Shown here: piece after piece, positions 25,722-35,132 of the stretch | Position numbering within the stretch: position 1 is the first letter of the stretch | Layout of the letters: each line of letters opens with the position of its first letter | Origin: HXMU1420-13 sp965229525 | Lineage (GTDB): Bacteria; Bacteroidota; Rhodothermia; Balneolales; Balneolaceae | Direction: 5' to 3' | Assembly (NCBI GenBank): GCA_965229525.1 | Contig: OZ245886.1 | Coordinates: 868,001 to 932,000 of the forward strand | Length of the DNA: 64,000 nt | Notes under the pieces: model-generated | The model's database searches: none | The model's input: only the letters and a program-made list of their open reading frames with translations | Told to the model about the DNA's origin: nothing | Made by a program: the position numbers and the translations under genes

Positions 25722-27809
25722 CTAATAATCGAGTTGCTTCTTTAACTGCTCGATGTCTTTTGGATAACCTAAAATTGATAATACATCACCCGATTCAAGT
25801 TGGGTTTTACCTTTTGGAATTATTATTTCACCTTCACGTTCAATAATGGTGACCAGACATTCTCCCGGTAAATTAAGCTGCATAATCTGCTTATTAATCC
25901 ATTCTTCAGTGCGTGTGTGTTCTTGTAGCCGTATAGTAATAAAGCGTTCATCCGTAAGAAGGACATTTTTAATTTCTTTTTCGCTCTGTGCTTTTTCCCA
26001 ACGTCCTAAAAATTCTTCGGCCTCAATTAGTTCAGCAAGATGGCCAATAATACGCATATGCAATAAGGGGCGGTCGGTTGGAGTAACAAGAAATATCAGA
26101 GCTTGTGCTTCCTCTTTCTTTCCAAGCAAATCAAATTCAATCCCTTTATTTGATTGAATTGCAATCATTTCTGGTTTAGCAATTCCTTCAATTTGTACAT
26201 ATTTGAAAAATACCTTTTCCTTCAGTTTCGTGAAGTTTGTGGACAAGTCTAGCAACTGATTTTTAAGATAGTCGCGTTCAAGATTTAATCTTTTATCAAG
26301 TTGTATTGCTGCCTTAGATACAAGGCGATTAAAATCTGTGTGCTGTTCAGTGGCTTGAATCACCATCGAACGCGCAATTACTTCTTCATAGGTGAGTGAA
26401 CTATTAACATTCTTTTCATTCAATATTGTCATCAGTTCATGTTCTAATGCTTCATATCTAAGCTGACCTAGTCGTGCATGGATATGATATATAGCCCCTT
26501 GCCGTTTCACTTTACCGTGGGCATAATAGAAATACCAAGCAATACTTAGTACGGTTATTGTACCTGTAAATCCTACTGCAAGTAAACCCATTTCGGCGAC
26601 AAGCCAAATTGAAATCATCATACCGGCAATTTGCACCCATGGGTAAAATGGAGACTTATAACCGGGTTTATAGGCTTCAATTCTGCTTTCTCTCATTACA
26701 ATAACCGACAGATTAATTAATAAGAAAAGTAGTAATTGGAAAGCACTAGCTAATTTTGCAACAGCTTCGACATTGAAAAGAAGTAAAATTAATGCCATTG
26801 CTAATGTCGTCATAATTACTGAGATATGCGGTGTACCAAAGCGACCAATAGTTTGAAAAATTGGGCTTAATAATCCATCTCTGCTCATCGCAAGTGGGTA
26901 CCGCGATGATGACATAATTCCAGCATTACCAGTGGATGCAAATGCGGCAATGGCTGCTACTACGACAAGGATAACTCCAAGATTGAAGGGTAGGAATCCA
27001 AGAAATCTTTCACCCACATCAGCAACGGGGGTAAGGCTAGAGTAAAATTCGTTTGGTGCAAGTACTTTTGTCATGATATACACACCAAATACATACACGG
27101 CTGTTGTAGTAATAAGTGATAAAATCATACTTAAAGGGATGGCTCTATCTGGATTCTGCACTTCCTCTGCTACGCTAGTTACTTTTGTTAACCCTGCATA
27201 GGAAACAAAAACAAGACCTATTGTCGAAATGAATCCATTAATTCCGTTGCTCAAAAACTCGTATTCATTACTTCCAACCAAGTCTGGTGAAGAATACACA
27301 TGCACAAGCCCGGTAATGATGAAGAAAGTCATTATACCCACTAATGCTGCAACTAATACCCGCTGAAGTACCGCTGTTTCTTTTGCTCCAAAAATATTCA
27401 ACAATCCAAATGCAAAGGTAAGTGTAAGTGCAAGAGGTATAATTGGAACATTAACGTAAAATGATAAATATGCGCCAAGCCCGATCAAGGCAAATGCGCT
27501 TTTAAAGACCAGAGCAATCCAGGAACCCAATCCACCAATTGTTCCGACCATGGGACCAAGGGCACGATCCAAAAAGTAAAAGGTACCTCCTGCTTTCGGC
27601 ATAGCTGTACTTAATTCAGCTACGCTAAACATTGATGGCAATATCAATAAACCTGCAGCAAGATATGCCAGGTACACCGAACTACCTGTTTCCATTCCAG
27701 CTAAACCTGGCAAAAGAAAGAATCCGGAACTAAACATTGCTCCTGTGCTCACCGCATATACATCGAAAATAGTAAGCTTTTTGGATAATTTTTTCTTAGC
27801 GCTAGCCAT
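25722..27809 (-). CDS. APC-family permease with PTS-EIIA-like and TrkA-C domains (copy 2)
   Basis: The 695-residue paralogue of the downstream gene has the same four-part plan and is very similar along its whole length. It shares KLTIFDVYAVSTGAMFSSG at the start and the WINKQIMQLNLPGECLVTII TrkA-C end. The EIIA-like segment reads VFFKYVQIEGIAKPEMIAIQ, again with Tyr in place of the active His. The tandem pair points to gene duplication with possible substrate specialisation. Transcription runs toward hisS and diverges from the antiporter gene across 136 bases. Confidence 0.85.
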   Translation of the reverse strand: MASAKKKLSKKLTIFDVYAVSTGAMFSSGFFLLPGLAGMETGSSVYLAYLAAGLLILPSMFSVAELSTAMPKAGGTFYFLDRALGPMVGTIGGLGSWIALVFKSAFALIGLGAYLSFYVNVPIIPLALTLTFAFGLLNIFGAKETAVLQRVLVAALVGIMTFFIITGLVHVYSSPDLVGSNEYEFLSNGINGFISTIGLVFVSYAGLTKVTSVAEEVQNPDRAIPLSMILSLITTTAVYVFGVYIMTKVLAPNEFYSSLTPVADVGERFLGFLPFNLGVILVVVAAIAAFASTGNAGIMSSSRYPLAMSRDGLLSPIFQTIGRFGTPHISVIMTTLAMALILLLFNVEAVAKLASAFQLLLFLLINLSVIVMRESRIEAYKPGYKSPFYPWVQIAGMMISIWLVAEMGLLAVGFTGTITVLSIAWYFYYAHGKVKRQGAIYHIHARLGQLRYEALEHELMTILNEKNVNSSLTYEEVIARSMVIQATEQHTDFNRLVSKAAIQLDKRLNLERDYLKNQLLDLSTNFTKLKEKVFFKYVQIEGIAKPEMIAIQSNKGIEFDLLGKKEEAQALIFLVTPTDRPLLHMRIIGHLAELIEAEEFLGRWEKAQSEKEIKNVLLTDERFITIRLQEHTRTEEWINKQIMQLNLPGECLVTIIEREGEIIIPKGKTQLESGDVLSILGYPKDIEQLKKQLDY

Positions 27810-27945
27810 AAATTACAGTTTTATTTATCCGTTTTGATGTTTTTGGAATAATAGCTTTTTTCGAAAACTAGTTCCCTATAAAGTTTCAAAAGTATTTTAT
27901 GTTACTTTAAATGGGAAGAAAAAAAAAGATTTACGGACTCATAAT

Positions 27946-29778
27946 TTGCATGAAGAAATTTTATTAGGATTAGCAGCGGTAGTTGCCTTAGGTATCTCAG
28001 CTCAATGGCTTGCATGGCGAACCAGGCTTCCGGCAATATTAGTTCTTTTGATTTTCGGGATTGTTGCAGGTCCGGTTACCGGTCTAATTGATCCTGACAA
28101 ATTGATGGGTGGCCTGCTACAGCCATTTGTCTCGATCTCGGTGGCAATTATTCTTTTCGAGGGTGGATTAAGCCTAAGTATGTCGGAGTTTCGAAAAATC
28201 GGCGGGGTGGTTATCAAATTGATAACTCTTGGGATTTTAATTACATGGGCATTGGCAGCGACATCCGCATATATTTTTCTGGATCTTGGAATCGAAATCG
28301 CAGTTCTGTTCGGGGCAATTTTAATTGTTACAGGTCCAACTGTTATCATCCCACTGTTAAGACAAGTACATCCAACCGAAAAAGCAGGTTCAGTTATAAA
28401 GTGGGAAGGGATTGTAAACGACCCAATCGGAGCTATGATGGCAGTTCTCGTATTTGAGATCATCATTGCCGGTGGATTTCAGAATATCTCTGGTATAGCC
28501 GGATTAGTAATTGTCACAACCATTATTGATGGCACTTTTTTTGGAGCTTTAGGTGCCGGAATTATGTACCTGATGCTAAAAAAACACTGGATTCCGGATT
28601 ATCTACAAAACCCAATCACACTGGCAACAGTTGTTGTTATTTTCACCCTTTCAAATTTACTGCAGCATGAATCGGGTTTATTAGCTGTAACTGTGATGGG
28701 ATTACTTTTAGCTAACCAAAAAACAGTCCGGATCAAACACATCCTCGAATTCAAAGAAAATCTACAAGTTCTTCTAATTTCTACGCTGTTCATACTTTTG
28801 GCTTCCCGATTAAAAATTGAAGATCTCAATTACTTTAATATCAATAGCGCCCTGTTTTTAGTTACTTTATTTTTTGTTGTTCGACCCGCATCCATTTATC
28901 TATCTACCATCAAGTCGAACCTTAATTTCAGAGAAAAAACCTTTATCGCCTGGATGGCCCCAAGAGGGATTGTTGCAGCGGCAATTTCGGCAATTTTTGC
29001 TCTTCGACTTGAACAGGAAGGTTATGCCGAAGCCGGTCAACTTGTTCCGTTCACATTCATTGTAATTATTGCTACAGTTACTATCTATGGGCTCACAGCA
29101 AAACCGGTTGCACGTTTACTTGGTGTTGCAAAACCCGATCCTCACGGAGTTATCTTTCTTGGAGCCCATGATTGGGGAAGAATGCTCGCTCTAAAACTGC
29201 AAGAACTGAATTTCAAAGTTCTGGTGGCCGACTCAAATTGGGATAATATTTCTATTGCACGAAAGTCGGGTTTAGCTACCTACTATGGAAATATTTTATC
29301 GGAATACGCTATGGACGAAGTTGATACCGATGGAATTGGAATACTAATGGCCCTAACTCCTAACGATGAAGTTAATGCACTGGCATGTCTTCGCTTTTCC
29401 GAAGAATTTGGCACATCAGCCGTTTTTCAACTCGCACAATCTGCAGCATCAAACAGGCGACAGAATGACTCAAGTGAATTTATTGGCGGTAGAACATTGT
29501 TTTCGAATACTCAAAACTACAATAAGATCAATGAGTTTATGATGCAGCATGTAGTTGTTACTGTAACTCCTATATCTGCGGATTTTACATTTAAAGACTA
29601 TCAAAATCGATATTTCGACAATTCTATTCCTATCTTTATGTTGCAGGGCGAGATCGTTACTCCTTTTTCGCTCGACAATCCTCCAAATCCGCAAATAGGT
29701 GATTCAGTTATTGCCTTAACGATTGCGAATGAAGAGGAACTCACTCCAAAATCTACCGTCGAAGACCAAAGTACCTAG
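27946..29778 (+). CDS. Cation:proton antiporter (CPA1/NhaP-like) with TrkA-N domain
   Basis: The 610-residue protein has about 12 helices in residues 1-395, including the antiporter-core LVTGPTVIIPLLRQV and the WMAPRGIVAAAISAIFAL stretch. A TrkA-N (RCK) nucleotide-binding domain follows at about 405-530 (GVIFLGAHDWGRMLALKL, then NFKVLVADSN). The RCK domain implies control by a nucleotide or by redox state. The start is assigned to TTG at 27946: the frame upstream has no ATG or GTG before the in-frame stop at 27835. The start is therefore uncertain. Confidence 0.87.
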   Translation: MHEEILLGLAAVVALGISAQWLAWRTRLPAILVLLIFGIVAGPVTGLIDPDKLMGGLLQPFVSISVAIILFEGGLSLSMSEFRKIGGVVIKLITLGILITWALAATSAYIFLDLGIEIAVLFGAILIVTGPTVIIPLLRQVHPTEKAGSVIKWEGIVNDPIGAMMAVLVFEIIIAGGFQNISGIAGLVIVTTIIDGTFFGALGAGIMYLMLKKHWIPDYLQNPITLATVVVIFTLSNLLQHESGLLAVTVMGLLLANQKTVRIKHILEFKENLQVLLISTLFILLASRLKIEDLNYFNINSALFLVTLFFVVRPASIYLSTIKSNLNFREKTFIAWMAPRGIVAAAISAIFALRLEQEGYAEAGQLVPFTFIVIIATVTIYGLTAKPVARLLGVAKPDPHGVIFLGAHDWGRMLALKLQELNFKVLVADSNWDNISIARKSGLATYYGNILSEYAMDEVDTDGIGILMALTPNDEVNALACLRFSEEFGTSAVFQLAQSAASNRRQNDSSEFIGGRTLFSNTQNYNKINEFMMQHVVVTVTPISADFTFKDYQNRYFDNSIPIFMLQGEIVTPFSLDNPPNPQIGDSVIALTIANEEELTPKSTVEDQST

Positions 29779-29783
29779 AATCC

Positions 29784-30938
29784 ATGTTTCCTAGTCAAGT
29801 GGTGGGAGCTCTAAACGGGCATAAAACCCCCTTTTATTATTACGATGTTGAATTACTGCGCCAAACTCTGTCTGAAGTAAAAAAACACGGGATTGATCGT
29901 GGATATAGAGTTCATTTTGCTCTGAAAGCTAATCATCAGCCGAAAATACTTCAGATTGTTCGCGAATATGGGCTAGATGCAGACTGTGTAAGTGGTGGTG
30001 AAATAATTCGTGCTTTGGATACCGGTTTTCTACCTAATCAAATTGCTTTTGCGGGAGTTGGGAAGAGTGATGAAGAAATTAATCTTGCTCTAAGCCATGG
30101 AATCTTTTGTTTTAATTGTGAATCGGCACAAGAGATTGAAGTAATCAATGATTTAGCGAAGAAAGCAGGAAAAACCGCACGAATTGCACTTCGTTTGAAT
30201 CCAAATGTAAATGCGGAAACCCATCATTACATTACAACGGGATTAAGTGAAAACAAATTCGGAATCATTGAAGATGACTTAGATTTGGTTCTAGATAAAT
30301 TGCCTTCTCATAAAAATGTCCAACTGATTGGAATTCATTTTCATATTGGCTCTCAGATTATCAAATTTGAGCCTTTCGAACAGCTTTGTAAAAAAGCTAA
30401 TCAGCTAAACGAGTATATCGAAAACAAAGGATTTAAGCTCGAAGTGATTAATGTAGGTGGAGGATTTGGCATCAACTATGAAAAGCCAAACCAAGATTCT
30501 GTTCCTGATTTCGAACATTTCTTCGAGACATTCTCAAGACATATCAATCTTAAAAAGCATCAAACACTTCATTTCGAGTTGGGCCGATCTATTGTGGGCC
30601 AATGCGGTAGTTTGATTTCTAGAGTGTTATACACGAAAACCGGCCGGGTAAAGAATTTTGCGATCATTGATGCCGGAATGACGGAACTTCTCCGTCCCGC
30701 ATTATATCAGGCAATTCATAATATTGATTCACTAACATCTAAGGAGACCTCAAAAAAGTATGATGTGGTTGGCCCGATTTGTGAAAGCTCAGATACTTTC
30801 CGGAAAGACATTGATTTACCAGAACTCTCTCGTGGTGATTTAATAGCTATTCGAAGCTGTGGAGCCTATGGTGAAGTAATGCAGAACGAATACAATCTTC
30901 GCCCACACGTTCGGTCATTATATTCTGATGAAATTTGA
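29784..30938 (+). CDS. lysA: Diaminopimelate decarboxylase-type PLP enzyme
   Basis: LysA makes lysine from meso-diaminopimelate. The 384-residue alanine-racemase-fold protein has the PLP lysine in VHFALKANHQPKIL (Lys48). It also has IGIHFHIGSQI, NVGGGFGINY, the substrate-binding CESSDTF, and the C-terminal CGAYGEVMQNEYNLRP, which supports a diaminopimelate rather than ornithine substrate. The ATG lies five bases after the antiporter gene. Its TGA abuts the TCA (minus TGA) of the next convergent gene with no gap. Confidence 0.92.
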   Translation: MFPSQVVGALNGHKTPFYYYDVELLRQTLSEVKKHGIDRGYRVHFALKANHQPKILQIVREYGLDADCVSGGEIIRALDTGFLPNQIAFAGVGKSDEEINLALSHGIFCFNCESAQEIEVINDLAKKAGKTARIALRLNPNVNAETHHYITTGLSENKFGIIEDDLDLVLDKLPSHKNVQLIGIHFHIGSQIIKFEPFEQLCKKANQLNEYIENKGFKLEVINVGGGFGINYEKPNQDSVPDFEHFFETFSRHINLKKHQTLHFELGRSIVGQCGSLISRVLYTKTGRVKNFAIIDAGMTELLRPALYQAIHNIDSLTSKETSKKYDVVGPICESSDTFRKDIDLPELSRGDLIAIRSCGAYGEVMQNEYNLRPHVRSLYSDEI

Positions 30939-32450
30939 TCAGGTTAGAGCTTCAAACCAGTGATCAATTTGTTCTTCTTTGGCTTTAAAATGCCATGCTG
31001 TGAACTCGAATTCATTCGTTGCACTGTTATACGAGTACTGTTTAGACCATTCTTCCTTGTTGGTCATAATTTCACTTAATGATTCTAACATATAATCGAT
31101 TTCGGCATCCAGCATGGTTGGGTGTATGGATGCACGAACCCAACCAGGACGGACACTTAAATCGCCACTCATTACAAGTTTTTCTAGCTGCTGAGACTTA
31201 GCCCTGTTTACATCCAAAAGATAGTGTCCATAAGTGCCCGCGCAGGCACACCCCCCTCTCATTTGAATACCAAATCGATCATTCAGAATTTTAACCACCA
31301 AATTAAAATGAATTCCCTCGGTCAAAAAGGAAATAGCACCTAACCGTTCTTTATGCTCGCCTGCTAAAACAGTGATTCCTGAGATATTCTCTAGACCATC
31401 CATAAATCGCTTTACTAGAAAATGTTCTCTTGTTCGAATATTCTCAGCACCCATTTCTTCTTTTAGTTTGAATGCCATCGCAGATCTAATTCCCTGTATA
31501 AATGGTGGTGTACCACCATCTTCCCGATCTTCGATATTTGGAATGTAACGATGTTCGAACCATGGCGAAGTATATAACACCGTTCCACCTCCTGGAATAT
31601 CAGGTGCTCTGTTATGATATAGCCTTGAATTAAAAATGGTTATTCCCGGACTACCTGGTCCACCCAAAAATTTATGTGGAGATAAGAATATTGCGTCAAG
31701 GTGCGCTCCATCTTCTTTGGGATGCATATCAATCTCTACGTAAGGACCTGAGCATGCAAAATCTACAAAACAAACTCCTCCATGTTTATGAATTAGCTTA
31801 GCTATTTCAACATAGGGAGTTTCTATTCCTGTTACATTAGAACAAGCGGTCACTGATGCAATCTTGAATTTTCTATCTGAGTATGAATTCAGTAATTCAT
31901 CAAAATGATCAAGGTCGACAAGACCATCCTCCATCGATCCAATAATTTCTAAGTCCACAATAGTTTCCAACCAGGAGGTGTGATTGGAATGGTGTTCCAT
32001 ATGAGTTATAAAGACAATTGGGCGATCTTCATCAGCGCAATCAAAAAGACGCGTTGACCGACTTTTTTTTCTTAATTCAGGAGAATAATCCGTTATTCGA
32101 TCCGGAATTTTCAACCCTAATATTCTTTGTAATTTTGTTATAGCTGCCGTCATTCCTGATCCACAAAACACTAAATAATCGTCATCAGCGGCGTTAACCT
32201 GAGTCTTGATATACTCTTTGGCTTTGTGATAGGCTTTTGTCATTGCGGTACCGGTAACCGTTGTCTCAGTATGTGTATTCCCAACAAAGGGTAGAATTTC
32301 GTTTCGAATACGATCTTCAATTGGACCATACATTCGGCCACTCGCAATCCAATCTGCATAGAGAATTTTCTGCACTCCAAATGGAGTTTCAAAAGCTTGA
32401 TTTACTCCAATTATATTATCCCGAAATTTTGAAAAATATGATTCATCCAT
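30939..32450 (-). CDS. Class V aminotransferase-fold PLP enzyme (cysteine-desulfurase-like)
   Basis: The 503-residue fold-type I enzyme has YADWIASGRMYGPIEDRI near the N-terminus, HMEHHSNHTSW as the PLP/His region, and the PLP lysine in FLSPHKFLGGPGSPG (Lys260). A Cys-rich RGGCACAGTYGHYLLDV loop follows. The fold resembles SufS/NifS, but the region around the desulfurase Cys is not standard, so activity as a desulfurase is not certain. It has no close operon partner, and its stop touches that of lysA. Transcription diverges from lysC with a 191-base gap. Confidence 0.85.
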   Translation of the reverse strand: MDESYFSKFRDNIIGVNQAFETPFGVQKILYADWIASGRMYGPIEDRIRNEILPFVGNTHTETTVTGTAMTKAYHKAKEYIKTQVNAADDDYLVFCGSGMTAAITKLQRILGLKIPDRITDYSPELRKKSRSTRLFDCADEDRPIVFITHMEHHSNHTSWLETIVDLEIIGSMEDGLVDLDHFDELLNSYSDRKFKIASVTACSNVTGIETPYVEIAKLIHKHGGVCFVDFACSGPYVEIDMHPKEDGAHLDAIFLSPHKFLGGPGSPGITIFNSRLYHNRAPDIPGGGTVLYTSPWFEHRYIPNIEDREDGGTPPFIQGIRSAMAFKLKEEMGAENIRTREHFLVKRFMDGLENISGITVLAGEHKERLGAISFLTEGIHFNLVVKILNDRFGIQMRGGCACAGTYGHYLLDVNRAKSQQLEKLVMSGDLSVRPGWVRASIHPTMLDAEIDYMLESLSEIMTNKEEWSKQYSYNSATNEFEFTAWHFKAKEEQIDHWFEALT

Positions 32451-32641
32451 GTTTTCAAATTATTGCTCTATCAATGTATTAAATCTAAATCCGATATTTC
32501 TAATTCAGCATTTGTCTGTTGAATATGTCGAAGAAATATGAGCGTTAAATGAAGACATGATTTATGGAACTTTATTAAAAACTAGCACTGAAATCACGAG
32601 CCTTTGTCCGTATTTTAATCTGATAAAAATCATCTATAAAC

Positions 32642-34006
32642 ATGAATATAAATGTGCTAAAGTTTGGTGGCACCTCCATGAACGACCACCAAACATGGAA
32701 GCAGGTTTTAGATATTATCGCCAACTATGAGTATCCAGTGGTGGTGGTATCTGCAACTGCACGAACTACCAGACAATTAATCGAAGCAGCTACATTAGCT
32801 GAGACCGGCAAAATAAATGAAGCAGGTGGAATTCTGGAGGATATAAGAATTCGACACAATGACCTGGTCTCAAAGTTTTTAAGAGATAATCCTCATCAAA
32901 AAGAAACGCTTATTAAAGAAAGTTGTGAGAAGAAGGTGAATGATAAAATTAGTCATCTCACAAAATTGTTGGAATACACCTTCAAAAAGAGACTATTAAC
33001 TCCGGCAATGCAAGATTCTATTGCAGCAATAGGTGAACAAATTTCATCCTATTTATTTGCTCAATGCGGATTGGCCACCGATCAGCTCACACAACATATA
33101 GATGCTAAGAAAATTATTAAAACAAATGCCGAATACGGTTCAGCAAATCCTAATCGTGGGCTGATCAATCAAAAATGTGGTTCCCTTGAAACAATTCTTG
33201 AAAACGGGTTTACACCAGTCATTGGTGGATTTTACGGCGAAGCACCAAACGGCACTACCACAACCCTGGGTTTTGAAGGATCTGATTACACCGCGAGTTT
33301 AGTTGGTGCAGCTCTTAATGCAGAATCTGTTGAAATCTGGACGGATGTTAGTGGCGTTTATACAGGAGATCCACGTTACATTTCGGATGCCACACCAATA
33401 CCTGAACTCACCTATTTTGATGCCACTGAAATGGCATATTTCGGCGCCAAAGTTTTGCATCCGGCTACTTTGAAACCGGCGCAAGAACGAAATATTCCTG
33501 TTTTTGTAAAGAATATGTTTCAACCGCAGGATACTGGGACCAAAATTATTCGAGAATCTGAACATCAAAAAGATTTTCTTGCTCTTTCTTTTAAAAAGGA
33601 AATGGCCCTTGTTACTGTAAGTGCGTATGAAACGGTAATGGGATACTCTTTTCTAACTAAGGTATTTAGTGCACTTGAAAAATTTCGATTGAAAGTAAAT
33701 GCTGTTAATACCACAGAAGCTTCTGTTACTATTGCACTTTCTAACTCACAAAAACTACAAGAGCTTTCTAAAGAATTGATAGAAGTTGGGACGGTTGAAC
33801 TTGATAACAATAAAGGGCTAATTACGCTAATCGGGTGCTCACCATCTCAGGTTGATGAACTAACAGAATTAGTTTTCAATGTTTTTGGATCAACGAAAAT
33901 CGACATGCTAAACTTCACCAAAGAAAAAAGGAATTTGAATGTAGTATTAGATGATGCATACACCGAAGAAATGAGCCAACGGATTCACAGCTCAATCTTT
34001 CGCTGA
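32642..34006 (+). CDS. lysC: Aspartate kinase (monofunctional)
   Basis: The 454-residue enzyme phosphorylates aspartate, opening the lysine, threonine and methionine pathways. KFGGTSM lies at residues 7-13, TTTLGFEGSDYTASLVGAAL forms the active site, VEIWTDVSGVYTGDPRY follows, and tandem ACT domains (about 305-454) presumably allow feedback control. No homoserine dehydrogenase domain is fused. It is near lysA in the same pathway. The stop overlaps the convergent transporter gene by 15 bases (33992-34006). No lysine riboswitch was recognised upstream. Confidence 0.93.
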   Translation: MNINVLKFGGTSMNDHQTWKQVLDIIANYEYPVVVVSATARTTRQLIEAATLAETGKINEAGGILEDIRIRHNDLVSKFLRDNPHQKETLIKESCEKKVNDKISHLTKLLEYTFKKRLLTPAMQDSIAAIGEQISSYLFAQCGLATDQLTQHIDAKKIIKTNAEYGSANPNRGLINQKCGSLETILENGFTPVIGGFYGEAPNGTTTTLGFEGSDYTASLVGAALNAESVEIWTDVSGVYTGDPRYISDATPIPELTYFDATEMAYFGAKVLHPATLKPAQERNIPVFVKNMFQPQDTGTKIIRESEHQKDFLALSFKKEMALVTVSAYETVMGYSFLTKVFSALEKFRLKVNAVNTTEASVTIALSNSQKLQELSKELIEVGTVELDNNKGLITLIGCSPSQVDELTELVFNVFGSTKIDMLNFTKEKRNLNVVLDDAYTEEMSQRIHSSIFR

Positions 34007-35080
34007 CTCATCTTCAGATCCTTCCACTTCGTCGGATGGGAGCACAATCCCCATTTTCTTTGCGCGAAGTGCCCATTTTTCGCGTGCCAGTTTTTGCATG
34101 TCTTCGATGGCATCGATTTCATCTACGATCTCGATTCCAAGCAGAGTTTCCACTAAATCTTCCATGGTTACCACTCCGGCCAGGCCGCCATACTCATCAA
34201 CAGCAACTGCAATATGTTCTTGCTTTTCGATGAGGTTTTGAAGCAACATTTTAAGGGTAGCAGTTTCCGGTACGATGAGGACCTCACGTTTTATTGTTTT
34301 AAGAAGCTCCTCTCCCTTGCCCTCACTAACCATCTCGTAAAGATCAGTCTTGAGAATAAAACCTGTGATATCTTCTTCATTCTTATCAAAAACCGGTAAA
34401 CGAGTTACTCTCAATTTCTCTTTCTGTGAGAGTGCATCTTCAATGGTAATGGTTTCCGGAAATTTCATCACTACTATTCGGGGGGTCATTATGTCTTTTA
34501 CCTTCAAAGAACTAAAGCGGATCAGGTTTTTAAATACATTCGATTCCCCTTCTTCAAAAATTCCTTCCTGTACTCCCTGATCTGCCATCGCAGAGAATTC
34601 TTCCCGACTTAAGCTTGGCTCCTTTGAATCAGGATTAATAATTTTTGTTATGAATTCTGAGAGTTTAACGAAAGGGTAAGTTGCAATAATTAAGAAGTTG
34701 ATTATCCGTGCTGAACTAGCTGCCATTCCTTTCCAAAAAGTAGCCCCAAGAGTTTTTGGGATGATTTCTGATAATATGAGAATCAATAATGTTAAGACTG
34801 CAGAAACGATTCCAACATAAGCATCGCCAAATACAATGATTGCTTGTGCGCCAACTCCTGCAGCACCTACCGTATGAGCGATAGTATTTAGCGTTAGAAT
34901 CGCAGATAAAGGTCGGTCAATATCTTCTTTTAATTTTTTTAGTAAAGCCCCCACTTTTGGCTGTTCTTGTTCTTTCAAAACCACATAGGATGGAGTAATT
35001 GACAGAAGAACTGCTTCCAGAATTGAGCATAAGAAAGAGACCCCTAAGGCCAGAAATAGATAAAAGAGTAATAATCCCAT
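33992..35080 (-). CDS. CNNM/HlyC-family transporter (DUF21, two CBS domains)
   Basis: The 362-residue protein has three or four DUF21 helices in residues 1-180 (for example GLLLFYLFLALGVSFLCSIL). A CBS pair follows at about 195-320 (VKDIMTPRIVVMKFPETITIEDAL, then VAVDEYGGLAGVVTMEDLVETLLG). The usual C-terminal CorC/HlyC domain is absent or very reduced, because the chain ends after about 40 further charged residues. In the family the CBS domains bind adenine nucleotides and the protein handles Mg2+ or related cations. The gene converges with lysC. Confidence 0.9.
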   Translation of the reverse strand: MGLLLFYLFLALGVSFLCSILEAVLLSITPSYVVLKEQEQPKVGALLKKLKEDIDRPLSAILTLNTIAHTVGAAGVGAQAIIVFGDAYVGIVSAVLTLLILILSEIIPKTLGATFWKGMAASSARIINFLIIATYPFVKLSEFITKIINPDSKEPSLSREEFSAMADQGVQEGIFEEGESNVFKNLIRFSSLKVKDIMTPRIVVMKFPETITIEDALSQKEKLRVTRLPVFDKNEEDITGFILKTDLYEMVSEGKGEELLKTIKREVLIVPETATLKMLLQNLIEKQEHIAVAVDEYGGLAGVVTMEDLVETLLGIEIVDEIDAIEDMQKLAREKWALRAKKMGIVLPSDEVEGSEDESAKD

Positions 35081-35132
35081 ATCCCTAAAAATAGGACTAT
35101 TCTGAATACCACTTTAAAAAAGTTTTGTAAAT

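Noticed and set aside
28002..28466. 154-residue minus-strand ORF inside the antiporter gene
   Set aside because: Antisense to a clear membrane transporter; its composition is that of a reverse-complement artefact with no motif.
30939..32450. Assignment as SufS cysteine desulfurase
   Set aside because: The PLP lysine and fold fit, but no Suf/Isc genes are adjacent and the region around the expected active Cys (GGCACAG) is not standard.
32451..32641. Lysine riboswitch upstream of lysC
   Set aside because: The 191-base gap is AT-rich with no stable multi-stem structure or conserved core that I can identify.
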